Origin: an uncultured Alcaligenaceae bacterium
GTDB lineage: Bacteria; Pseudomonadota; Gammaproteobacteria; Burkholderiales; Burkholderiaceae_B
DNA: 64,000 nucleotides
Reading direction: 5' to 3'
Assembly (NCBI GenBank): GCA_937995985.1
Contig: CALKIR010000023.1
Span: 1-64,000 of the forward strand
Positions 18,033-27,043 of this stretch are shown piece by piece (position 1 is the first letter of the stretch; every line of letters starts with the position of its first letter). A program made the translations under genes and the position numbers. The notes below the pieces were generated by a model. It was not told where the DNA came from and ran no database searches. It saw only the letters and a list, made by a program, of their open reading frames with translations.

Positions 18033-19031
18033 ATGAGTCCAGTATACAAGAGGCCGCGCAGTCCAGAGGCACGTTTTCATTTTACGGTATTAACACCTAC
18101 CTATAATCGCGCTCATACTTTAGCGCGGGTGTATGAGTCATTGCTTGAGCAAAGCTATCAGTCATTTGAGTGGGTAGTGGTTGATGATGGTTCGACTGAC
18201 CATACTGCACAGCTGGTAGCTCAGTGGCAGCGTGAGGCTTCCTTTCCTATTACCTATCACTGGCAGGCCAATCAGCATAAAAAATCTGCTTTTAATCTTG
18301 GTGTGCGAGTGGCTCAAGGCGAGCTCATTGTTGTTTTGGACAGTGATGATACGTTGTTGCCAGACAGCCTGTATGAAATGGTCAGTGTCTGGTGGAGCTT
18401 GCCAGATGATAAACGGAGCAAATATGTAGGCGTGACTGGCTTATGCCAGCAGCCCGGAGGGGCTATTGTAGGGGATCTGTTTCCTTATGATAATTTAGAT
18501 GCAACGGCCCTTGATTTGTACTTCAAATATCGTGTACGTGGGGAAAAGTTTGGGTGCTTGGCGCGCGATGTGTTGCTGGAGTTTCCTTTTCCCCAATATC
18601 CTGGTTTTGTACCTGAGAGCCTTGTCTGGCGTGCCATTGCCCGTGCCGGCTACAAGCATCGTTTTGTCAACAAAGTATTTCGTGTGTATTATCCAGAGCC
18701 TGATTCTTTGAGCGCACAGGGCAAGGAGTCTACTCAGCATGCGTTAGGGTTGTGGTTACTGGCACAGGATACATTGGCTTTATGTATGCCTTGGTTTCGT
18801 TATGACCCACGCAGCTTTTTAATGTTTGCAGTCCGTTATGTGCGCTTTCGATTGCATATGATGCGCCAAGGGCATAAGCCTCCTGCACGTCTTAGTCCTT
18901 TGGGGTGGGGGGCACGGTTGCAAGTGGCGCTGATGGCTCCAGTGGGTGGGTTATTGTTTTTACGTGATTTATGGCGTGAGCGCAGCGCAGCACGGGCGCA
19001 CGCTCATCCCCCTCGCGATCATTGCAAGTGA
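18033..19031 (+). CDS. Family 2 glycosyltransferase
   Basis: A 332-residue GT-A enzyme. FTVLTPTYNRAHTLARVYESLLEQSY and EWVVVDDGSTDHTAQLV mark the nucleotide-sugar site, and ELIVVLDSDDTLLPDSL supplies the DxD-type metal ligands near residue 105. The C-terminal third is basic with one hydrophobic stretch (LQVALMAPVGGLLFL) that could be peripheral membrane contact. The frame opens at a GTG (18024), but the ATG at 18033 has AGG eight bases upstream. It is isolated from any polysaccharide cluster, so the acceptor is unknown. Its end overlaps the next, opposite-strand gene by 13 bases. Confidence 0.88.
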   Translation: MSPVYKRPRSPEARFHFTVLTPTYNRAHTLARVYESLLEQSYQSFEWVVVDDGSTDHTAQLVAQWQREASFPITYHWQANQHKKSAFNLGVRVAQGELIVVLDSDDTLLPDSLYEMVSVWWSLPDDKRSKYVGVTGLCQQPGGAIVGDLFPYDNLDATALDLYFKYRVRGEKFGCLARDVLLEFPFPQYPGFVPESLVWRAIARAGYKHRFVNKVFRVYYPEPDSLSAQGKESTQHALGLWLLAQDTLALCMPWFRYDPRSFLMFAVRYVRFRLHMMRQGHKPPARLSPLGWGARLQVALMAPVGGLLFLRDLWRERSAARAHAHPPRDHCK

Positions 19032-19483
19032 CTGGGAGGGGTTGATACAAATAGGTGTTCTGGTTTAGCAGTGGGCTCATCGTTGTCGTGCTCCTCGTCA
19101 AATTCAAAGGGCAGTAATTCGACGAGCTCCTCGGCCCATCCTATTTCATCACCTTCTTGGTTGATCTTAATGTAGCGAATGGGGCCAATATCGGCTCGCT
19201 GAATGGCCCAAAGAAAACGACAACTATAGGTTTCGTTGGGGTTGAGATGGACCCCCCCTTGGCTGCCAATTAGGCGGGCATTGGCGCCCCCAATTTGAAT
19301 GACTGGAATGTTTGAGTCGTCTTCGTTAATATCAAGGGGAATGGCAAAAGCAACCCACTCGTAGCCAGTTTCCTGGGCATCCATAATTTCTGCCAAGATG
19401 GGTTTGCCAATATACGCACTCAAGGCATCAGCAGTGCGTGCAAGGAGTTCGATTTCGGTGTTGCTAAAAGTCAATGTGGGCAT
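19019..19483 (-). CDS. Conserved-looking protein of unknown function
   Basis: A 154-residue soluble protein, not recognised. No signal peptide or membrane segment is seen. The N-terminal 110 residues look like a compact alpha/beta domain (FSNTEIELLARTADALSAYIG; IPVIQIGGANARLIG). The C-terminal 40 are acidic and low complexity (ELLPFEFDEEHDNDEP). It overlaps the 3' end of the glycosyltransferase by 13 bases, tail to tail, and is divergent from ettA. Coding is supported by length, codon use and lack of a better frame. Confidence 0.7.
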   Translation of the reverse strand: MPTLTFSNTEIELLARTADALSAYIGKPILAEIMDAQETGYEWVAFAIPLDINEDDSNIPVIQIGGANARLIGSQGGVHLNPNETYSCRFLWAIQRADIGPIRYIKINQEGDEIGWAEELVELLPFEFDEEHDNDEPTAKPEHLFVSTPPSHLQ

Positions 19484-19606
19484 GTTTTAAATAGAATAAT
19501 AAAACCAGTCGGCTTATTTAAAGGGCTAAAGCCTCTATTGTACGGCCTTTTTTGGCTTTTTTCAGGGCCAAATCATTCTTATTTTCTTAGATTTTATTAG
19601 GTATAT

Positions 19607-21283
19607 ATGGGACAGTACGTTTTTACTATGAATCGGGTGGGGAAAATCGTTCCCCCGCGCAGGCAAATCCTTAGGGATATTTCTTTGTCTTTTTTCCCAG
19701 GAGCCAAAATAGGAGTATTGGGTCTTAATGGGGCGGGTAAATCCACCTTATTGAGAATTATGGCGGGCCTAGATACCGATATAGAAGGGCAAGCCATTCC
19801 AATGCCCGGCATCAAAATTGGCTATTTGCCTCAAGAGCCCGAGCTGAATCCCGAGCAAACAGTGCGTGAGGCGGTTGAGGAGGGTTTGGGCGAGGTTTTT
19901 CAGGCTAAGGCGCGCTTGGATGAGGTTTATGCCGCCTATGCTGAGCCAGATGCAGATTTTGATGCATTGGCCGCTGAGCAGGCAGAGTTAGAGGCTATTA
20001 TTGCTGCTGCGGCAACCAGCGGCAGTGATGATACCGAGACACAAATGGAAATTGCTGCCGATGCCCTACGATTGCCTCCATGGGATGCCAAAATTGCGCA
20101 TTTGTCTGGGGGAGAAAAGCGTCGAGTAGCGTTATGTCAGTTGCTGTTGTCCAAGCCGGATATGCTCTTGTTGGATGAGCCTACAAACCATTTAGATGCG
20201 GAGAGTGTACATTGGCTAGAGCAATTTTTAACCAAGTTTCCAGGCACTGTGGTGGCTGTGACCCACGACCGTTATTTTTTAGATAATGCCGCAGGGTGGA
20301 TTCTAGAATTGGATCGTGGTCATGGGATTCCCTGGAAAGGCAATTACAGTTCTTGGTTGGAGCAAAAAGAAAAGCGCTTGGCCCAAGAAGAGGCTGCCGA
20401 GAGTGCGCGTCAGCGAACCATTCGTAAAGAGCTTGAGTGGGTACGCCAAAATCCCAAGGGACGACAGGCCAAATCAAAGGCTCGATTAAATCGTTTTGAA
20501 GAGCTTTCTTCTTATGAGTATCAGCGTCGTAATGAAACTCAAGAAATTTTCATTCCAGTAGCCGAGCGCTTGGGTAATGAGGTTATTGAGTTTAAAAATG
20601 TTAGCAAGGGCTATGATGATCGCCTGCTTATTGATAATTTGAGTTTTACCGTTCCTGCTGGGGCCATTGTCGGGATTATTGGTCCAAACGGGGCGGGTAA
20701 ATCCACTTTATTCCGTATGATTAGTGGGCAAGAGCAGCCTGATCAAGGTGAAATAAAAATTGGTCAAACCGTTAAAATAGCGCATGTGGATCAGTCTCGT
20801 TCGGATTTGCCTGATGATAAAAGCGTTTTTGAGGCTCTATCAGTAGAGGGTTCCGATAATATAGAGGTTGGTCGTCACTCTATCCCTGTACGCGCCTATC
20901 TGAGTCGCTTTAATTTCCGTGGCGCAGATCAAAATAAAAAAGTCGGGCAGTTATCTGGGGGGGAGCGAGGGCGTTTACATTTGGCTAAAACCCTTGTAAC
21001 TGGGGGTAATGTATTGCTACTTGATGAGCCCTCTAATGACTTAGATGTGGAAACGCTTCGCGCTCTTGAAGATGCCCTGTTAGAGTTTGCTGGCAGTGTT
21101 TTGGTCATTAGCCATGACCGTTGGTTCCTCGATAGGATTGCCACTCATATTTTGGCCTTTGAGGGGGATTCTCATGTAGAGTTCTTTGCTGGCAATTACC
21201 AAGAGTATGAGGAAGACAAGCGGCGTCGCCTAGGGGAACAAGGCGCACAGCCACGGCGCATTCGTTACAAGCCCTTGCGCTAG
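19607..21283 (+). CDS. ettA: Energy-dependent translational throttle protein EttA (ABC-F)
   Basis: A 558-residue ABC-F ATPase that binds the ribosomal E site and gates the first elongation step according to ATP/ADP. Two ABC domains each carry Walker A (GLNGAGKSTLL near 45; GPNGAGKSTLF near 365), LSGGEKRRVAL and LSGGERGRLHL, and Walker B LLLDEPTNHLD and LLLDEPSNDLD. The N-terminus MGQYVFTMNRVGKIVPPRRQILRDISLSFFPGAKIGVLG and the inter-domain linker with the arm region match EttA rather than Uup or YheS. Length is normal. It is followed by a clear terminator at 21321. Confidence 0.95.
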   Translation: MGQYVFTMNRVGKIVPPRRQILRDISLSFFPGAKIGVLGLNGAGKSTLLRIMAGLDTDIEGQAIPMPGIKIGYLPQEPELNPEQTVREAVEEGLGEVFQAKARLDEVYAAYAEPDADFDALAAEQAELEAIIAAAATSGSDDTETQMEIAADALRLPPWDAKIAHLSGGEKRRVALCQLLLSKPDMLLLDEPTNHLDAESVHWLEQFLTKFPGTVVAVTHDRYFLDNAAGWILELDRGHGIPWKGNYSSWLEQKEKRLAQEEAAESARQRTIRKELEWVRQNPKGRQAKSKARLNRFEELSSYEYQRRNETQEIFIPVAERLGNEVIEFKNVSKGYDDRLLIDNLSFTVPAGAIVGIIGPNGAGKSTLFRMISGQEQPDQGEIKIGQTVKIAHVDQSRSDLPDDKSVFEALSVEGSDNIEVGRHSIPVRAYLSRFNFRGADQNKKVGQLSGGERGRLHLAKTLVTGGNVLLLDEPSNDLDVETLRALEDALLEFAGSVLVISHDRWFLDRIATHILAFEGDSHVEFFAGNYQEYEEDKRRRLGEQGAQPRRIRYKPLR

Positions 21284-21320
21284 AGATTAGGCTGTTTATT
21301 TTAGGGCTAATTTTTTCACA

Positions 21321-21351
21321 GGGAGTGCCGTAATAAGCATTCCCTTTTTTT
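21321..21351 (+). terminator. Terminator after ettA
   Basis: An 8-bp stem (GGGAGTGC with GCATTCCC, one G-T pair) is followed by TTTTTTT. Confidence 0.8.
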
Positions 21352-21465
21352 ATACGCCAGAGCAAGGACGGTAGGGGTAAGGTGATACAAAGAAATACCG
21401 AAAAGCATTGTTGCTTACAACTAATTAGGATATCTTATGGGAGTACAGCATTAAGGGAGTTACAA

Positions 21466-21690
21466 ATGCAAAATAAGTGGATTAAAAGTCTATTTGCAAT
21501 CAGTCTTATCGCTTTTATGACAGGTTGTGCTTCTTGGGATACGATGTCCTCACGTCAAAAAAGTGCGGTGACTGGCGCCGGCTTAGGGGGGCTTGCTGGA
21601 GCTGCAATTTCTGGCGGAGGCATATTAGGTACCGTAGGAGGCGCAGCTATCGGTGGAGTGATTGGGGATCAAATTGGCAAGCATCCATAA
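21466..21690 (+). CDS. Small glycine-zipper outer-membrane lipoprotein (OsmB-like)
   Basis: A 74-residue lipoprotein. The signal peptide (IKSLFAISLIAFMTGC) ends in a lipobox with the lipidated cysteine near residue 21. A glycine-zipper segment follows (GAGLGGLAGAAISGGGILGTVGGAAIGGVIGDQIG), as in OsmB and other zipper lipoproteins. The open frame extends upstream, but the ATG at 21466 has GGGAG eight bases before it and starts a proper signal peptide. The gene stands alone with its own terminator. Its role is unknown; family members are often envelope-stress induced. Confidence 0.82.
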   Translation: MQNKWIKSLFAISLIAFMTGCASWDTMSSRQKSAVTGAGLGGLAGAAISGGGILGTVGGAAIGGVIGDQIGKHP

Positions 21691-21728
21691 ATATGCCTCC
21701 TTTTGTTTAGGCGGTTATTTTAACCAAT

Positions 21729-21768
21729 AATAGGCGCAACAAATAACTATTGTATGCGCCTATTTTTT
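21729..21768 (+). terminator. Terminator after the glycine-zipper lipoprotein gene
   Basis: A perfect 10-bp stem (AATAGGCGCA with TGCGCCTATT) is followed by TTTT. The minE stop on the opposite strand overlaps its end. Confidence 0.82.
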
Positions 21769-22036
21769 ATGGGGCTTTTCTTTCCTCACCAGGCATTTCT
21801 ATTTTGACTTCGAGCACTTCAAGCTCATCTTTTTTATCTAAGTTGACTTGAATATCGTCTGGACTGATTTGCACGTATCGAGAAATAACCTCAATGAGCT
21901 CTTTTTGGAGTCTCGGGAGGTAGTCAGGTGTGACTCCTCCGTGACCGCGTTCATTAATCAGGATGAGTTGCAGCCTGTCTTTGGCCACAGCGGCTGATTT
22001 TTTTCTGCTTCCAAGCAGGAAAGAAAGGAAAGACAT
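21767..22036 (-). CDS. minE: Cell-division topological specificity factor MinE
   Basis: An 89-residue protein that stimulates MinD ATPase and drives pole-to-pole oscillation so that Z-rings form at midcell. The N-terminal membrane-targeting helix [30 protein letters not shown] contains the MinD-contact region. The C-terminal dimerisation domain (about 36-89) reads [40 protein letters not shown]. Last gene of minCDE, two bases after minD. Confidence 0.97.
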   Translation of the reverse strand: MSFLSFLLGSRKKSAAVAKDRLQLILINERGHGGVTPDYLPRLQKELIEVISRYVQISPDDIQVNLDKKDELEVLEVKIEMPGEERKAP

Positions 22037-22038
22037 GA

Positions 22039-22854
22039 TTACTTTCCTCCAAAAAGTCGTTTGAAGAGTCCAGGCTTTTCATAGTCAACAAAGCGCATTG
22101 GGATATCCTTGCCCAGGTAGCGATCTACCACATCCTGATAGGCTTGTGCAGCGTTACTCTCTCGTAGATGAATGACCGGAACCCCTTGGTTAGAGGCCTG
22201 TAGCACGATTTCAGACTCAGGTATTACACCAAGCAGTTTGATGCGTAATATGTCTTCGACGTCAGAAACGGAGAGCATCTCACCTTCGGCCACTCGTTTG
22301 GGGCTATAGCGAGTAATTAATAAGAACTCATTAATTGGCTCAGTGCCCTCTTCTGCACGTTTGGATTTGGCCGACAGAATGCCCAAAATGCGATCAGAAT
22401 CGCGCACGGAAGAAATTTCAGGGTTGGTGACGACAATGGCATCATCAGCAAAATAGGAGGCCATCAGCGCGCCTGTCTCAATGCCCGCCGGTGAATCACA
22501 GATAATGTATTCAAAGTCCATGGCTTTGAGGTCTTCGAGCACTTGGCCGACCCCATCGCGAGTAAGGGCGTCTTTGTCACGGGTTTGTGAAGCGGGGAGA
22601 ATGAATAGGTTTTCAAGCTGCTTATCACGGATTAATGCTTGATTTAATGTCGCTTCACCCTGTATGACATTAACAAAGTCATAAACAACGCGGCGTTCGC
22701 ATCCCATAATGAGATCGAGATTGCGTAGCCCTACATCAAAATCAATAACTGCTGTTTTGTGGCCGCGAATGGCGAGGCCGGCTGCGAAACTGGCACTGGT
22801 TGTGGTTTTTCCCACTCCACCTTTGCCTGAAGTCACCACAACTATTCGTGTCAT
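22039..22854 (-). CDS. minD: Septum-site determining ATPase MinD
   Basis: A 271-residue ParA/MinD ATPase that binds the membrane with ATP and recruits MinC and MinE. The deviant Walker [10 protein letters not shown] opens the protein; [27 protein letters not shown] and [13 protein letters not shown] follow. The C-terminal amphipathic membrane-targeting helix is [11 protein letters not shown]. An upstream in-frame ATG at 22866 has no spacing from AAGGA, so the ATG at 22854 (MTRIVVV) is preferred. The 158-base gap to minC leaves room for an internal promoter. Confidence 0.97.
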   Translation of the reverse strand: MTRIVVVTSGKGGVGKTTTSASFAAGLAIRGHKTAVIDFDVGLRNLDLIMGCERRVVYDFVNVIQGEATLNQALIRDKQLENLFILPASQTRDKDALTRDGVGQVLEDLKAMDFEYIICDSPAGIETGALMASYFADDAIVVTNPEISSVRDSDRILGILSAKSKRAEEGTEPINEFLLITRYSPKRVAEGEMLSVSDVEDILRIKLLGVIPESEIVLQASNQGVPVIHLRESNAAQAYQDVVDRYLGKDIPMRFVDYEKPGLFKRLFGGK

Positions 22855-23024
22855 GACGGTGTGCATCCTTAAAAGTTAATAACGCGCTTTAAGTGTGGCC
22901 ATTATCCTAGTGAGTACAACACTTTAAAATGGCGGTAGCGTCTTTGATTTTAAAAGAAACTGAGGCGCATGCAACTGTAACGTTGTCACGGATTTGTATT
23001 TTATGCAAGTGCACAAAACAATGC

Positions 23025-23804
23025 TTAACTGATTGATTCAATTTTTAAGCTTTCTCCATGTAATGAAATGACCGCACTTTTATTCTGGTGCTGCTCGGGA
23101 AGGGCTTCTTCTATTACTTTGTACACGCCAGCAATGGCAATAAGCTCGGGATCTAATTCAGTGGTAAAAATACGTGCTTCAGCATTTCCGCTCGCACCTG
23201 CCATGGCGCGTCCGCGTAAGGGCCCATAGACATGGATATTGCCATCTGCGATGACCTCTGCACCCTGACTGACCACGCCAATGACAATCAGATCGCTGTC
23301 TTTGGCATAAATCCGTTGCCCTGATCGCAATTGTCTTTGGATGATTTTAGTGGGTTGTGTCGGTGCTTCTGAGGGGTTGCTTGCTGCCGAGTCGGGAGCA
23401 GGCACTGCTGTATGGGGGGCGGGCTCAGGAGGAAGTGGGGAAGTGGTTGTCGGCGCTTGGCTATGTGGGTGCTCGCGCATGTGGGGCTGAGAGAGGCTGA
23501 GCAATGCCAGCCCAGCATCTTCAGCACTGTCTGCCGTAGCGCCAGAGGCCACGACCCCAATAGGATGGAGCTGATGAGCCATTAAGCATTGCTGTAGGGC
23601 TGCCCAGTCAATGCCTTGTGACAGAGCGCTTGCATCAATGACAACAGCTTCGCCGGCAAAAAAGCCTGAGGATTGTTCTAGATGCTGCTGCAGCTGAGCG
23701 AGGAGGGTCTCCATCGCTTGGGGCTGCAGCACCAAGCGAACGGTATCCAAGGTCGCGCTTTTAAAGTCAATGGCTTTTTCGGGAGTGCGCTGTTCTTGTG
23801 TCAC
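23025..23804 (-). CDS. minC: Septum-site determining protein MinC
   Basis: A 259-residue FtsZ antagonist. The N-terminal domain (about 1-100) reads DFKSATLDTVRLVLQPQAMETLLAQLQQ. A proline- and alanine-rich linker of about 45 residues follows (QAPTTTSPLPPEPAPHTAVPAPDSAASNP). The C-terminal beta-helix that binds MinD contains RSGQRIYAKDSDLIVIGVVSQGAEVIADGNIHVYGPLRGRAMAG. The linker is longer than in E. coli MinC. It begins 18 bases after glnS on the same strand, so glnS-minCDE may be one transcript. Confidence 0.95.
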   Translation of the reverse strand: MTQEQRTPEKAIDFKSATLDTVRLVLQPQAMETLLAQLQQHLEQSSGFFAGEAVVIDASALSQGIDWAALQQCLMAHQLHPIGVVASGATADSAEDAGLALLSLSQPHMREHPHSQAPTTTSPLPPEPAPHTAVPAPDSAASNPSEAPTQPTKIIQRQLRSGQRIYAKDSDLIVIGVVSQGAEVIADGNIHVYGPLRGRAMAGASGNAEARIFTTELDPELIAIAGVYKVIEEALPEQHQNKSAVISLHGESLKIESIS

Positions 23805-23821
23805 GTTACACCTTTATAAAA

Positions 23822-25576
23822 TTAAACCCAAGTATCGCGCAGTGTGGCAGTGCGATTGAGTACAGGCTTTTCCGGGGTAGAAAGCTCTCGATCAGCAACA
23901 AAATAGCCTAAGCGCTCAAATTGCCAAAAGGCCTCGGGTTTAGCAACGAGCCCAGGCTCAACCCAAGCTTGGACGACTTGCATAGAATGAGGGTTAATGA
24001 GGCTCATAAAGTCTTTATCGCCCACATCGGGATGAGGATCAGTAAAGAGACGATCATAGAGGCGCACTTCGGCAGGAATGGCCTCATTGACACTAACCCA
24101 TGTAATCGCTCCACGCACACGGATGGAATTAGCACCAGGCGTGCCTGATTTGGTGTCGGGGATATATTCAGCATAGACCTCGGTAATATTACCGGCCTCA
24201 TCTTTTTTAAATCCTGTACATTCTACAACGTAGGCATATTTGAGGCGGACTTTATTGCCAGGATATAAACGGAAATAACGTTTTTCAGGCTCCTCACGGA
24301 AATCATCACGCTCAATCCAAAGCTCGCGGGTGAAATTGAACTGTCGCTGACCTGCTTCGGGGTCATGAGGATTAAGAGGGGCCACGCAAGGCTCACTATA
24401 GTCCTCGGGGAGGTTGGTGATAATGAGTTTGATGGGATCCAGTACCGCTACACTGCGTGGAGCAATGGGATCAAGCACATCGCGTAGGGCTTGTTCTAGG
24501 ACACTGTATTCAATACGAGAATCTGCTTTAGAGATGCCAATACGATCACAGAATAGGCGGATGGCCTCTGGGGTATAGCCACGGCGGCGCAGGCCTGCAA
24601 GAGTGGGCAGGCGTGGGTCATCCCAGCCATCAACATGGCCATTTTCTACTAATTGACGCAGTTTTCGTTTACTGGTCACTACATGGGTTAAATACAAGCG
24701 CGCAAATTCTATTTGCTGTGGTAAAGGATCCTTAAAAAAGCCTAATTCACGGAGTTTTTCGAGGGTCCAGTTGTAAAAGGGGCGCTGGTCCTCAAACTCA
24801 AGGGTGCAGAGACTATGAGTGATCATTTCTAGGGCATCTTCGACAGGATGAGCCCAGCTATACATCGGGTAGATGCACCATTGGTTGCCGGTGCGATGAT
24901 GTGCTGCATGACGAATACGATAAATAACAGGGTCTCGCATGTTGATATTGGGTGAGCCCATGTCAATTTTTGCTCGTAAGCACATGCTGCCATTGGGGTG
25001 CTTGCCCGCTTTCATTTCGCGGAGCAGCTGTAGAGATTCTGCCGCAGGTCGGTCGCGCCAGGGTGAGGGGGTGCCTTTTTCAGTGAGGGTGCCTCGGGTG
25101 CGGCTAATTTCTTCGGGGCTTTGCTCGTCTACATAGGCATAGCCTGCTTCAACCAAAGCCTCGGCAAAGACATACATATCCTCAAAGTAGTCACTAGCAA
25201 AATACAGGTTATTATCCTCACCATCCACCCAGTCAAAGCCGAGCCACTGTACCATTTCAATAATGGCATCGACGTATTCCTGTTCTTCGGTTTCTGGGTT
25301 GGTATCATCAAAACGCAAGTGACAGGCACCCTGATAATCTTGAGCCAGCCCAAAGTTTAAGCAGATACTTTTGGCATGCCCAATATGGAGGTAGCCATTG
25401 GGCTCAGGAGGAAAACGCGTGCGAATGCGTGCGTGGTCTACAGGCGCATTCTCTTGAACGGAGGCTGGGCCAGGGCGGCCTGCCCAACGTTTTTGTGCAT
25501 ACCGACCATTTTTGAGGTCTTTGTCAATGATCGTACGGATAAAATTCGACGGAGCGGGATGTGAATCTGTGGTCAT
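23822..25576 (-). CDS. glnS: Glutaminyl-tRNA synthetase
   Basis: A 584-residue class I synthetase charging tRNA-Gln. The HIGH-type motif PPEPNGYLHIGHAKSI lies near residue 55, the catalytic block RFDDTNPETEEQEYVDAI follows, and the KMSKS-type loop is VVTSKRKL. The C-terminal two beta-barrel anticodon-binding domain is present. The N-terminal extension of about 30 residues before the catalytic core is normal for bacterial GlnS. It is divergent from the cytochrome bd-like operon and probably co-transcribed with minC. Confidence 0.97.
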   Translation of the reverse strand: MTTDSHPAPSNFIRTIIDKDLKNGRYAQKRWAGRPGPASVQENAPVDHARIRTRFPPEPNGYLHIGHAKSICLNFGLAQDYQGACHLRFDDTNPETEEQEYVDAIIEMVQWLGFDWVDGEDNNLYFASDYFEDMYVFAEALVEAGYAYVDEQSPEEISRTRGTLTEKGTPSPWRDRPAAESLQLLREMKAGKHPNGSMCLRAKIDMGSPNINMRDPVIYRIRHAAHHRTGNQWCIYPMYSWAHPVEDALEMITHSLCTLEFEDQRPFYNWTLEKLRELGFFKDPLPQQIEFARLYLTHVVTSKRKLRQLVENGHVDGWDDPRLPTLAGLRRRGYTPEAIRLFCDRIGISKADSRIEYSVLEQALRDVLDPIAPRSVAVLDPIKLIITNLPEDYSEPCVAPLNPHDPEAGQRQFNFTRELWIERDDFREEPEKRYFRLYPGNKVRLKYAYVVECTGFKKDEAGNITEVYAEYIPDTKSGTPGANSIRVRGAITWVSVNEAIPAEVRLYDRLFTDPHPDVGDKDFMSLINPHSMQVVQAWVEPGLVAKPEAFWQFERLGYFVADRELSTPEKPVLNRTATLRDTWV

Positions 25577-25650
25577 AGGCGAGTCTATCTGATAGGAATA
25601 AACTTAAACATTACTATTTTGCCATGAACAAAGTCGATATACTGAGCATG

Positions 25651-25679
25651 TTGCGACTTAAGGCACATAAAAATATACT
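25651..25679 (+). promoter_or_regulatory. Sigma-70 promoter of the cytochrome bd-like operon
   Basis: TTGCGA (25651-25656) and TATACT (25674-25679) with a 17-base spacer. The expected start near 25686 lies after the GTG at 25682, which favours the ATG at 25703 as the first codon. Confidence 0.6.
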
Positions 25680-25702
25680 GGGTGGCAAAAGAGCGTATCA
25701 AT

Positions 25703-27043
25703 ATGACCCATTCGACACTTTGGTTGGCTGAACTGCAGTTTTTCTTGAGCCTGAGCTTTATGGCTGTTTGCTTTGCCATAGAGCTGGGGTTGTCGTGGGT
25801 GCTCTTTGTGTTTCGTATTCGCACCTTGGGGGCTAACCAAGCGTTGTGGCTACCTGCCTACAGAACTTGGGTGCGAATCTTTGCGCTTGCCACGGTATTA
25901 AGCATAGCTGCCAGTATACCTGTGATTATATTACTCGGTACGCTCTGGCCGCAGTTTTTGCAAAAAACTGCTTTATTGAGTAGCCCTTTGCTTGCCGCGG
26001 TCATTGTAACAACTTTAATTTTTAAGTCTTCATTTTTAGGCTTAATGTTGTATGCACAGCGGCAGATGCCTGATTGGCTGCATGCTGGGGTGGTAGGGAT
26101 GACGGCATTAATCAACTTAGTGGTGTTATTCATTATTTTAAGTTGGGTGGGTTGGGTGCATCATCCCGTTGGCACGCAGTGGTTAGAAGGAGAGGTATCG
26201 GCCTTAAATTGGCAGGCTGTGTTGAGTAATCCCCTATTGTATTGGTATGCCGCATTATTTATTTGCAGTAGTTTTTTATTAGTTAGTGTGTTGATTCAGG
26301 CACTGTTGGCGTGGCAGTCCATGCGCCGTCCCGCTAATGAAGGGGAGCGGCGGGTTTATCGTTTTGCTGTGGTGCTGGCTCTGGTTGCCGTGCTTGGTCT
26401 GGCTGTAGGGGTTGGAGGGCATGGCCTGTGGTTGGCACAGCATCAGCCCATTAAAGCAGCAGCATTAAATGCATTTTGGCACAGTGGCAGTACTCCAGAG
26501 TGGTTGGTAGCGGCGTGGTCTAGTGTACAAGAGCAAAGAAATGTATGGGGCTTGGGCATGATGCCGCATCAGTTTCCTTGGTTAGGGCAGGATGAGCAGC
26601 ATAATTATATTGGTCTCGATAAGGGGGTAGGGATGTTGCCTCCAGTAAATTTAGTATTTTGGGCGTTTCGTTGTGCGTTATTTTTTGGAGGGCTGTTGTT
26701 AATCGCTCAGTTATGGACGCTTAGGTTAATTGGGCGGCGTTATTTTGATCCCAATATGCTAAGTGAGCGCTGGCGTCGGTTTTTGTTGCTTCTGCCATTT
26801 GCCGCAGCCTTATTGTTATGGTGTGGCTTGGCCTATCAGTTGCTTGGTGAGCTGCCCTATGCTGTCCATGAGAGTATGACAACCAGTGAATTATATGCTT
26901 CAGTGCGTTTTAGTTGGCTAGTAGGGAGCCTCGGTATCAGTACTGTGGTGTATTTGTTGAGTATTGCTGGCTTTATTTCTTTACTGCGCTATGTTGGGCG
27001 CCATGGGGTAATTCCTGTTGCGCGGCATCGGGGGCGAGCATGA
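25703..27043 (+). CDS. CydA-like subunit I of a cytochrome bd superfamily complex, haem ligands missing
   Basis: A 446-residue multi-pass membrane protein aligning with E. coli CydA by eye: LAELQF near residue 8 with LSRLQF; LGTLW with FGTNW; WVHHPVGTQW with WMQNPIGADF; QPIKAAALNAFW with the Q-loop QPTKLAAIEAEW; VFWAFR with FWSFR; and GELPYAVHESMTTSEL with the GRQPW block. Haem-coordinating positions are replaced: H19 is methionine 20, H186 is a hydrophobic residue in NPLLYWYAALF, and M393 is alanine in AFRCALF. The E99/E107 proton-path acids are gone (a lysine stands at the second), and Q-loop E257 is asparagine while K252 is kept. An ordinary bd quinol oxidase is therefore unlikely. Its stop overlaps the CydB-like start (ATGA). 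Confidence 0.75.
   Translation: MTHSTLWLAELQFFLSLSFMAVCFAIELGLSWVLFVFRIRTLGANQALWLPAYRTWVRIFALATVLSIAASIPVIILLGTLWPQFLQKTALLSSPLLAAVIVTTLIFKSSFLGLMLYAQRQMPDWLHAGVVGMTALINLVVLFIILSWVGWVHHPVGTQWLEGEVSALNWQAVLSNPLLYWYAALFICSSFLLVSVLIQALLAWQSMRRPANEGERRVYRFAVVLALVAVLGLAVGVGGHGLWLAQHQPIKAAALNAFWHSGSTPEWLVAAWSSVQEQRNVWGLGMMPHQFPWLGQDEQHNYIGLDKGVGMLPPVNLVFWAFRCALFFGGLLLIAQLWTLRLIGRRYFDPNMLSERWRRFLLLLPFAAALLLWCGLAYQLLGELPYAVHESMTTSELYASVRFSWLVGSLGISTVVYLLSIAGFISLLRYVGRHGVIPVARHRGRA

Noticed and set aside
26914..27039. N-terminal extension of the CydB-like protein
   Set aside because: It lies inside the CydA-like gene in another frame; the coupled ATG at 27040 begins the conserved protein.
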